Part shown: one piece after another, positions 25,688-32,957 of the stretch | Position numbering within the stretch: the stretch's first letter is position 1 | Layout: each line of letters begins with the position of its first letter | DNA from: an uncultured Duncaniella sp. | Lineage (GTDB): Bacteria > Bacteroidota > Bacteroidia > Bacteroidales > Muribaculaceae | Length of the DNA: 49,287 nucleotides | Direction of reading: 5' to 3' | NCBI GenBank assembly: GCA_910577335.1 | Contig: CAJTMJ010000024.1 | Location: forward strand, 1-49,287 | Translations under genes and position numbers: made by a program | Notes under the pieces: model-generated | What the model saw: only the letters and a program-made list of their open reading frames with translations | What the model was told of the DNA's origin: nothing | Database searches by the model: none

Positions 25688-26293
25688 TTATGTGGCTATT
25701 TTTATGGTCGGCTCCGATATGCCGTGACATAAAAGTGCGTATGTGCTAACGATGGATATCCGCTGTTCCCATAGGTTTTCAGATTCCATTAGACGATATA
25801 AAATGCCATGTTGACCTGTTTCTGCAACATATTCGCCAAGGATTTTAGGAGCTGAAAGGTCAACAAGATCCCAATTATTGGCATACATGGCATGTTTGAG
25901 ATAAAAATCTATGATGTCATTTTGGGCTTTCGGATTGTTACGGCTTTTCTCGTATCTCTTCACGAGAGCTAAAAATCCTGAAAGCCGGAACTCATGTATG
26001 GGTGACAATATCATCTCGGAAATCACCTCTGATGGAGCATCCCAAAACATCCGGGCTACTTTCCTGTTATCAGGAACCACGATCCCTAAAAATATATCTC
26101 CTTCACCATATTCACCTTTGCCGGTTTTAAAAAATCGCTGTAACACCTCTTTTTTGCCGGGAATAACGTGCGATTCAAGCTCGCTTTTCCATAATGCGCA
26201 CAATTCTTCATTGGAATATGTCGATGAAGTCGGAGCCTGAACATTTGAACATTCAAAGGTTCGTTTGGGTGATGTTTTGAGTCTTGAGTTCAT
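25688..26293 (-). pseudogene. 5' part of an interrupted AlkD-family DNA glycosylase gene
   Basis: About 201 codons from the ATG at 26293; a first ATG at 26350 adds 19 residues unlike the family. The HEAT-repeat glycosylase signatures are clear: VLQRFFKTGKGEYGEGDIFL, SPIHEFRLSGFLALV, NNWDLVDLSAPKILGEY and LWEQRISIVSTYAL. These enzymes remove alkylated purines such as 3-methyladenine and 7-methylguanine. The frame meets TAA at 25688-25690 right where the mobile element begins. The last ~60 family residues are at 18211-18399. A reading joined at ATA gives about 266 residues. As it stands the product lacks the C-terminal HEAT repeats and is probably inactive. Confidence 0.85.
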
Positions 26294-26510
26294 ATTGCGA
26301 TGATAGGAGATAAATTTTGTATGAGTCCTGATTCTGAGATTATGGGACATGGGGATACAAAACTATTAAAAATTTGTCGAAATGAGAAATTTTTCAAATA
26401 AACTGAATAAAAATGACAAAGAAGCTTGTATTATTTGAAAATAATCCCTACCTTTGCACCACTTAAAAATCGAACGTCTCACCAAAGAGACCCCCAATCG
26501 GTAAGTTCGA
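26294..26510. promoter_or_regulatory. Control region between alkD and tRNA-CAT
   Basis: A plus-strand -7 box TACCTTTG (26449-26456) with a weak CTTG 20 bp upstream (26425-26428) should serve the tRNA. A minus-strand TAGTTTTG (plus-strand 26358-26365) could be the alkD -7 box and would give a leader of about 57 nt to the ATG at 26293, which supports that start. Confidence 0.4.
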
Positions 26511-26584
26511 GGTCCTTTAGCTCAGTTGGTTAGAGCACCTGACTCATAATCAGGGAGTCCAAGGTTCAAGCCCTTGAAGGACCA
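26511..26584 (+). tRNA. tRNA with CAT anticodon (Met, or lysidine-type Ile)
   Basis: 74 nt cloverleaf. The acceptor stem GGTCCTT pairs with AAGGACC and the discriminator is A. The anticodon arm is CTGA-CTCATAA-TCAG with CAT. The T arm is CAAGG-TTCAAGC-CCTTG. CCA is not encoded. It lacks initiator features; elongator Met and Ile2 (CAT read with lysidine) cannot be told apart safely by eye, though GACTCATAATC resembles Ile2. Confidence 0.9.
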
Positions 26585-26592
26585 CTAAAGTC

Positions 26593-26624
26593 AAGCAGTC
26601 AGCGATATCGCTGACTGCTTTTTG
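26593..26624 (+). terminator. Terminator after tRNA-CAT
   Basis: A perfect 14-bp inverted repeat (26593-26606 with 26607-26620) is followed by TTTT. It lies nine bases after the tRNA. Confidence 0.85.
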
Positions 26625-26730
26625 TATTGCCTAAAATTGCTTAAATCCCTAAAGTCAGGTCTCCTCCGGAAAAATTCGCTGACCCCAAAATAACTAATCC
26701 TGTAAATCCGGGTCGCCGATTTTGAAAATC

Positions 26731-26776
26731 AGTTGATTCTTTGTCATCTTCCTTGGAGGATGACAAAGAATCAACT
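26731..26776. terminator. Long hairpin downstream of the GH2 gene
   Basis: Arms 26731-26752 and 26755-26776 pair over 22 positions with one mismatch (realistically 20 bp with a 6-base loop). It lies 30 bp past the GH2 stop and likely ends the polysaccharide operon, although a T run after it is short. Confidence 0.6.
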
Positions 26777-26806
26777 TTAAAGTAATCAAATTTAAGATGA
26801 GGTGGG

Positions 26807-29365
26807 TCAAAGTTTTCTGGCTGTGAGGGCTGAGAGGGTGGTTTTGCCGGTAAGGGGGATTAGGTGAATGTGAATTGAGCCGGTTGTATTTTCTACAATG
26901 TATTTTTTGCGGACTGCATGTTGGAATCCGCTAAGTTCCGAGGGTGAAAAATCCGGATCAACAATTTTGTCACAAATCTCTATAGACATTCTAATGATGT
27001 CCCCGGTTTTGCCGCTATTGCTGTCATGCCCAAGCAGATATGGTGAATTGTTCCCCGATTGGTTAATGTCGGTGAACAGCAGTTCGACTTCATATCTTCC
27101 GACAGGAGCGTCAATACGATAGTCGGTGATATCTTCCATCATTGTTTGATACAACGGTCCATCTAAAGTGTTGAAAATCTCGGAGGTTGTCGAGCGCTTT
27201 TTGCCGTTCAAATATCCCCATTTCCCTGATTCATAGGGCCTGTCTGTTAGCCATGTCTGACCATTTATCTCTGATGTGAAATCGCAATTGCTGCCAACAT
27301 TTATCGCAAAGGTTTCACCTGCGGACAGATCCGGAAGCTTAGAGCGATTGACTGTCGCAACGTCAGTTTCGGTCACATCTCTCATATTGCCTTTCGCCAA
27401 TAGCTTGGATTGTCCTTCAGGAAGATTTACGTTGAAGATAGCGTGGCAGTTGACAGTTGGTTTAACCCCATGGGATATACCGTTTACATACAGCTCAACA
27501 TCGGGGCAGTTGCTATATATTTTAATGGCAGTAAGTGAATCATCGTCACACACTACGCTTTCCCGGTCATTGACAGCTAAATGTACTACCGGTATATCAT
27601 CACGCCACATGGATTTGAAATAATAAGCCACATCTTTGGGCTTTCGATTATTGTAGAAAAGCCCCTTGTTGTTAACTCGCGGCATAGACTCTTGGCGTTC
27701 CGCAACATTGAAATCAATAAAATTCCAATAAGCTCCGCCACTTATATAGTCATTCTGTTCGATATAGGGCAAATAATGCTCGATATATTTTTGCTGATAC
27801 TCAATACTGAAATCAAATGGTTCGGGCAAGTTGGAGTGCAGACGGCGGTCTGATCCGGCTCCCCATTCGCTGACAATCAAAGAGCGGTGAGGGTAACGGC
27901 TATGCTGGTTTTCAAGATACCGTTCAAAGCCTGAGAGATCTCCTCCATACCATCCCTGATACAAGTTCCATCCCTGCACATCAGTGATATCGAGCCCTAC
28001 TGTGTTATATCGATTCGTGCCATGAAAAGCCATAACGCTTGCTCTGTTCGGATCTTCCTCTTTCAACTTTTTTTCAAGCCGATTAGCGAGATTAGTAATC
28101 CTTGTTTTCGCAGCGTCCCATTCGTTAGATTTATCAGAGGGTGCACGAAGCAATATTTCATTCATATATCCCCATATCATCACGGATGGGTGATTATAAT
28201 GCTGTCGAATCATCTCCACAAGATTGGTCTCACAAACGTCATCGAAACCGTTCTCGTCGGGAACCATATTTACTACTGGGATTTCTTCCCATACAATCAA
28301 GCCGAGACGGTCACATTCATCAAGGATGGCATCATCCTGTTGGTAATGAGCAAGACGCACAAAATTACAACCTAAATCTTTGAGCAATCTGATGTCTCGT
28401 CTATGCGCCTCATCGTCAAGAGACACACCTACCGGCGAGAGATCCTGATGGCGATTTATGCCTCTTAGTTTATAATGACGACCATTCAGTTTGAAACCTT
28501 TGTCTCCATCGAATGAAAACCATCGGAATCCAGCGGGGATGGTGGAGCTGTCTATTGTCTTGCCTGACTTTGAATCAATTATTTTAGCCGTTAGCGAGTA
28601 CAGGTAAGGATTCTCCGGGCTCCACAGATTCGGATTCTGTATTTCCGGTAAATCAGTTTCAATTACTGCGATTCGGTTAGGCTCCAACTTAATGTTTTTC
28701 GTTTTAGATGACACCTCTTTCCCTGACTTGTCATTCAAGGTCATCACTAATCTTACATCCGTTGAGATTTTATCGTCGTTTTTTATTCGGCTTTTCACCT
28801 TTAGACCCGCTGAGTTTTCCGACACATTTAAAGGCGTGACGTAAATACCGGACGAAGCATTGTCACAAAGGTCAAAATGCTGGAGAGGAGTGCTTATTAG
28901 CCATACATCACGGTAAATGCCTCCCCAAAAAGTAAAATCAGCGGATAATGGAGGAACATCTCTCCGTGAATTGTCTACTGTAACAAATATCTTATTATCA
29001 TCATTCTTTATATATGGAGTTATATCCTGACAAAAAGCAGAATATCCACCGGCATGATCGATTGCAACACTGTCATTCACACATAGAAGCGCAGACTTGT
29101 TTACTGCATCGAATTTAATAAAATACCTGCGTGATTTATCTATGTCAGGCATTTTTAAATTTAGGAAATACTCCCCTTTACCTTTATAGTAATCCTTAGT
29201 GCGGTATGCGTCCTCATTATAAGTGTGAGGCAGGTTGACAGAAGTCCATTTTGTGTCATCAGGATATCGGAACGACCATCCGTCATTAAGACTCTTAATT
29301 ATTTTTTGTGCGGATATATTCAATACTGACAACATGAATATACCCAATATTATTCTTAGTCTCAT
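26807..29365 (-). CDS. GH2 glycosidase with malectin-like C-terminal domain
   Basis: About 852 residues from the ATG at 29365, which opens a good signal peptide (MRLRIILGIF...ISAQ); a longer frame to 29431 would hide it. Domain order: sugar-binding jelly roll (about 25-165), Ig-like sandwich (170-280), TIM barrel (285-590), and a C-terminal malectin-like domain (about 690-850). Acid/base E403 is in WGYMNE and nucleophile E500 in LIVSEWGAG. GH2 includes beta-galactosidases, beta-glucuronidases and beta-mannosidases; the specificity is open here. It is last in the polysaccharide locus and is separated from the GH3 gene by a hairpin at 29393-29429. Confidence 0.85.
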   Translation of the reverse strand: MRLRIILGIFMLSVLNISAQKIIKSLNDGWSFRYPDDTKWTSVNLPHTYNEDAYRTKDYYKGKGEYFLNLKMPDIDKSRRYFIKFDAVNKSALLCVNDSVAIDHAGGYSAFCQDITPYIKNDDNKIFVTVDNSRRDVPPLSADFTFWGGIYRDVWLISTPLQHFDLCDNASSGIYVTPLNVSENSAGLKVKSRIKNDDKISTDVRLVMTLNDKSGKEVSSKTKNIKLEPNRIAVIETDLPEIQNPNLWSPENPYLYSLTAKIIDSKSGKTIDSSTIPAGFRWFSFDGDKGFKLNGRHYKLRGINRHQDLSPVGVSLDDEAHRRDIRLLKDLGCNFVRLAHYQQDDAILDECDRLGLIVWEEIPVVNMVPDENGFDDVCETNLVEMIRQHYNHPSVMIWGYMNEILLRAPSDKSNEWDAAKTRITNLANRLEKKLKEEDPNRASVMAFHGTNRYNTVGLDITDVQGWNLYQGWYGGDLSGFERYLENQHSRYPHRSLIVSEWGAGSDRRLHSNLPEPFDFSIEYQQKYIEHYLPYIEQNDYISGGAYWNFIDFNVAERQESMPRVNNKGLFYNNRKPKDVAYYFKSMWRDDIPVVHLAVNDRESVVCDDDSLTAIKIYSNCPDVELYVNGISHGVKPTVNCHAIFNVNLPEGQSKLLAKGNMRDVTETDVATVNRSKLPDLSAGETFAINVGSNCDFTSEINGQTWLTDRPYESGKWGYLNGKKRSTTSEIFNTLDGPLYQTMMEDITDYRIDAPVGRYEVELLFTDINQSGNNSPYLLGHDSNSGKTGDIIRMSIEICDKIVDPDFSPSELSGFQHAVRKKYIVENTTGSIHIHLIPLTGKTTLSALTARKL

Positions 29366-29392
29366 GGTTATATATTTAATTGTCATAAAATT

Positions 29393-29429
29393 GCCCGCCA
29401 AAGATAGTAAATAATTTATCTTGACGGGC
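29393..29429 (-). repeat. Hairpin between the GH3 and GH2 genes
   Basis: GCCCG (29393-29397) and AAGATA (29401-29406) pair with TATCTT (29417-29422) and CGGGC (29425-29429), with a small internal mismatch. It sits inside the operon, 15 bp after the GH3 stop. It may attenuate or process the message before GH2. Confidence 0.5.
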
Positions 29430-29443
29430 AATATTGACGTTGA

Positions 29444-31669
29444 TTAATTGTACTTAAATGTAGTGCTGCTTCTTATATCGTCACTTGCTGCTCCTATGTG
29501 TACTTTAAATTCGCCCGGTTCCACTGTCCATTTGTGATTTCCGGCATCGAAATAGCTTAAATCGTCTTTACCTATTTCGAATGATACATTTTTTGTCTCA
29601 CCGGGTTGCAGGAAGACTTTTGAGAATCCTTTAAGCTCTTTAACCGGTCTTTTCACAGAACATTTGGGGTCTGAAAGATAGAGTTGGATCACTTCCGCTC
29701 CTTCAAGTTTACCTGTGTTTGTTACAGGGACGGTGAATGTCACCTTATCTTCACCGGTAATAGCTTCTTTATCTGCTTTGACCTTTCCGAGTTCAAAAGT
29801 GGTATAGCTTAAGCCATGTCCGAAAGCAAAGAGGGGAGGAATCTTTTTTGTGTCATGCCAGCGATACCCTACGAGAATGCCTTCATTGTAGTGTTCGTCC
29901 CAAATGTCCTCATCATTACGTTTGATACCCGGATACTCTCCTATGGCATGAGCTGCCACATGCTCAAGTGCAACAGGAAAGGTGAACGGTAATTTTCCGG
30001 ATGGATTTACTTTACCAAAAATCACATCAGCAATAGAATTACCGGCTTCCGAGCCAATAAACCATGCCTGTACGATAGCCGGGACTTTCTTTACCCACGG
30101 CATAGCCACGGCATTACCGCTGATATTGACCACTATCAGATTCTTATTAGCATCGGCAAGAGCTTCGATCACTTCATCTTGCTGATATGGCAATTCCAAC
30201 CCGGCTCTGTCGGAATCCTCGCAGTCCTGATTTTTGCTTTTGTTCAAGCCACCGATAAATATCACGTAATCCGACTTTTTTGCTTCATTCACTGCTTCCG
30301 CTATCAATTCAGATGCAGATCGGTCATCACTGAGGTTCTGACCGGTTACGACACCATTATATTCACCTGAAATATCCCCAACATAGCCTCGGGCATATAC
30401 AATCTCACAATTATTGCCTACACAATTGCGAATACCTTCAAGCGGTGACACTTCACGTTGTACTTTTAATGATGAACTGCCACCTCCGACAGTCATCATT
30501 TTAATAGCGTTCTCACCGACCACAAGTATACGTTTAGTGGAAGTTAGATTCAAGGGAAGTATCTTTCTATTGTTTTGAAGCAGCACAATTCCCTCGTCTC
30601 CGATTTTACGGGCGGCATTATAATGCTCCTCGCTGCATAGGCTGCCGAACGGTCGTTTCGGGTTCATCTCGGTGCGTAAAATCAATCTCAGTACTCTGCG
30701 TACTTTATCGTCAAGCTCCTGTGTGGTCACTTTGCCATCTTTAATGAGGCTCAAATACGGGTCAGCAAGATAGTAACTGTCATACGCATTGCTGCGACCG
30801 TTAGAGAGCCCATTGGTCCATGAACCAAATTCCATATCAAGTCCGTTGGTGATAGCTTCCATTGTGTTATGGGTTCCACCCCAATCACTGATGACCACAC
30901 CATCAAAACCCCATTCACCTTTAAGAATGTCATTTAGCATGTATTGATTATGGCACAGATGCTGATTCTTATAATAGTTATACGCACCCATGATTGCCCA
31001 TGCGCCACCTTCAATCACAGCTTTCTTAAATGCGGGAAGATAGATCTCATACAAAGTTCTGTCGTCAACTATCACATTGGTGGTGTGGCGGTTGTATTCC
31101 TGATTGTTGAGTGCAAAATGCTTCACACATGCAGCCACACCGTTTGACTGGACGCCTTTAACATAAGGTACGACCATTTCTCCTGCGAGATACGGATCCT
31201 CACCCATATATTCAAAATTTCTGCCATTCAGAGGTGTCCGGTAGATGTTGACACCGGGACCGAGAATAACACTCTTTTTCCTATATCGGGCTTCTTCTCC
31301 AATTGATTTCCCATATAGTTCAGACATTTCAGGATTCCAAGTGGCGGCGAGACAAGTCAACGCCGGAAACGCAACGCATGAGTCATTGCTCCAGCAGGCT
31401 TGCTCCCATTCATCCCACAATACTTCGGGACGTATGCCGTGAGGTCCGTCTGTAGTCCATATTTCCGGTATACCAAGACGCTTAACACCGGGTGAACAAA
31501 ACTTTGACTGAGCATGTATGACCCCAATTTTCTCTTTGAGCGTCATACGTGACAAAGCATCTTCAACACGTTCCTCTATGGGTAGATCTGCATTGAGATA
31601 TGCAGGTGTCTCACCTTTGATTGAGAAAGCGGAGACAATCAGTATAGATAAAATGCATTTTAGTTTCAT
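29444..31669 (-). CDS. GH3 family beta-glycosidase
   Basis: 741 residues with a signal peptide (about 1-19). The N-terminal TIM barrel carries the nucleophile D262 in VVISDWGGTH, plus ACVKHFALNNQE. An alpha/beta sandwich follows (about 360-580), and a C-terminal fibronectin III-like domain (about 650-735). This is the normal three-domain layout of beta-glucosidases. It removes terminal beta-linked glucose (or xylose) from oligosaccharides. Its start codon overlaps the end of the GH5 gene by four bases, showing translational coupling. Its role is probably to finish the products of the GH5 and lyase-GH88 enzymes. Confidence 0.88.
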   Translation of the reverse strand: MKLKCILSILIVSAFSIKGETPAYLNADLPIEERVEDALSRMTLKEKIGVIHAQSKFCSPGVKRLGIPEIWTTDGPHGIRPEVLWDEWEQACWSNDSCVAFPALTCLAATWNPEMSELYGKSIGEEARYRKKSVILGPGVNIYRTPLNGRNFEYMGEDPYLAGEMVVPYVKGVQSNGVAACVKHFALNNQEYNRHTTNVIVDDRTLYEIYLPAFKKAVIEGGAWAIMGAYNYYKNQHLCHNQYMLNDILKGEWGFDGVVISDWGGTHNTMEAITNGLDMEFGSWTNGLSNGRSNAYDSYYLADPYLSLIKDGKVTTQELDDKVRRVLRLILRTEMNPKRPFGSLCSEEHYNAARKIGDEGIVLLQNNRKILPLNLTSTKRILVVGENAIKMMTVGGGSSSLKVQREVSPLEGIRNCVGNNCEIVYARGYVGDISGEYNGVVTGQNLSDDRSASELIAEAVNEAKKSDYVIFIGGLNKSKNQDCEDSDRAGLELPYQQDEVIEALADANKNLIVVNISGNAVAMPWVKKVPAIVQAWFIGSEAGNSIADVIFGKVNPSGKLPFTFPVALEHVAAHAIGEYPGIKRNDEDIWDEHYNEGILVGYRWHDTKKIPPLFAFGHGLSYTTFELGKVKADKEAITGEDKVTFTVPVTNTGKLEGAEVIQLYLSDPKCSVKRPVKELKGFSKVFLQPGETKNVSFEIGKDDLSYFDAGNHKWTVEPGEFKVHIGAASDDIRSSTTFKYN

Positions 31670-32934
31670 GGTTGTGGCATATTTAACTTTATTGATTCAA
31701 TATATGAGACTTGAGGAGTACAATTTTCAAATTTAACATTCTCAAGCCAATCGGTCAGAGCCTTTTGCGCTATGTGTTGGTTTGGACGGGTCTTCCGAAT
31801 CTCAGCATAGCTGGTGCGGGGGCTTTCAGCGAACTCAACAATCATATTCCAGTTTCCCGGACGTGCTATTCCAGCCATGCATGATTGATCTATTTTCTTG
31901 TAGGGCCAGAAGGTGTAACCTATGTTATTTTTCTCCATAGTCTCACAGAATTTATTTTGCCATTCATCTGTGTTATGACCTATTTCACCCATATACATGG
32001 GGAGATTAACGCTGTCACGGAATGCGATTATTTCACTTATCGCCTCAGGGGTGGGTTCACCTCCGTATCTGTGACAGGTATACATCAGTTTATCATCGTA
32101 TTTCGAGTCTGTGAATGGCTTGAAATTTCCATTCCACTGCGCACCACCGATAAGGATAATATGATTGTTATCAACTTCTCGGATGGAAGCTACCGCACGT
32201 TTATGAAGAGGCTCCAATTTGCTATTCAAATCATCCATATTCTCAAAATATGGGGCGATTGGCTCATTTATAAGTTCATATCCAAGTATTACCGGCTCAT
32301 CCTTGTAATAGCCAGCAATTTTCTTCCAGATATCACAGAATAACTGTTGGCTCTTTTCGCTTTCAAAGAGCCATGGGTATCCATAGCTGTCATCAATATT
32401 ATCGCCGGTCTGTCCGCCCGGTGCGTCATGCATATCAAGGATAAGATATAAACCATTATCACGACACCACGATACCACACTGTCCACACGTTGGAACCCG
32501 TCTTGTGCCGAATTAAGACCCATGTAATCCTCGTCAGTGAAAAGTTTATAGTGGAAGGGAAGGCGTACTGTGTTAGCCCCGGTCGAAGCAATGAATTCAA
32601 TATCCTTACGGGTAATATAATTATCCTTGAACTGTTTCCAGAATTCGGCAGTGAAATCTTCGCCTGCCAACTGGCATAACATTTCATTAATGAATCTCGC
32701 AGAATTGGTTTTCCCGAATCCGAACATGTATCCTTCGGGGTTTAACCAGTTGCCAAGGTTCGTACCTTTTATAAATAGCTTGGATCCGTCAGGCTGAATC
32801 AAATCCTGTCCTTCAATTCTTACAAACTGATTTGTCTGAACCGTTTTTTCTGTTGTATCATTACATGACAGCAATCCTGAGGCAAGGAATGTCATTCCGG
32901 CAAATAATAAGGATATATATCTGTTTTTAACCAT
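31666..32934 (-). CDS. GH5 family endo-beta-glycanase lipoprotein
   Basis: 422 residues. A lipobox (SGLLSC, Cys24) makes it a lipoprotein, probably at the cell surface. The (beta/alpha)8 barrel has acid/base E224 in YELINEPI and nucleophile E317 in MYMGEIGH. The opening FIKGTNLGNWLNPEGYMF and NTVRLPFHY resemble GH5 members acting on beta-glucans, including exo-beta-1,3-glucanase-like subfamilies, but I do not assign a subfamily. It lies between the lyase-GH88 fusion gene (23 bp gap) and GH3 (4-bp overlap). The surface location fits first attack on the polymer. Confidence 0.82.
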   Translation of the reverse strand: MVKNRYISLLFAGMTFLASGLLSCNDTTEKTVQTNQFVRIEGQDLIQPDGSKLFIKGTNLGNWLNPEGYMFGFGKTNSARFINEMLCQLAGEDFTAEFWKQFKDNYITRKDIEFIASTGANTVRLPFHYKLFTDEDYMGLNSAQDGFQRVDSVVSWCRDNGLYLILDMHDAPGGQTGDNIDDSYGYPWLFESEKSQQLFCDIWKKIAGYYKDEPVILGYELINEPIAPYFENMDDLNSKLEPLHKRAVASIREVDNNHIILIGGAQWNGNFKPFTDSKYDDKLMYTCHRYGGEPTPEAISEIIAFRDSVNLPMYMGEIGHNTDEWQNKFCETMEKNNIGYTFWPYKKIDQSCMAGIARPGNWNMIVEFAESPRTSYAEIRKTRPNQHIAQKALTDWLENVKFENCTPQVSYIESIKLNMPQP

Positions 32935-32957
32935 TTTATAAAATTTAAATAAAGTTG

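Larger units (their letters stand above)
18407..25688 (-). mobile_element. Integrative mobilizable element inserted in alkD (about 7.28 kb)
   Basis: The segment between the two alkD halves measures 7,282 bp if the 3-bp ATA junction repeat is counted once. It carries, from right to left, a tyrosine recombinase, a helix-turn-helix protein, a DUF3987 protein, a likely oriT, a MobV relaxase, and a sigma factor with a membrane protein. There are no type IV secretion genes, so it would need a helper conjugative element. All genes lie on the minus strand. The mobilization half (about 19,900-24,000) is visibly richer in G+C than the surroundings, which fits transfer. Ends are set by where alkD homology stops, not by a long direct repeat, so they may be off by a few bases. 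Confidence 0.8.

Noticed and set aside
26511..26584. tRNA-CAT as the attachment site of the mobile element
   Set aside because: The tRNA is complete and outside the right border; alkD homology continues from 26293 to 25688, and the element starts inside alkD.
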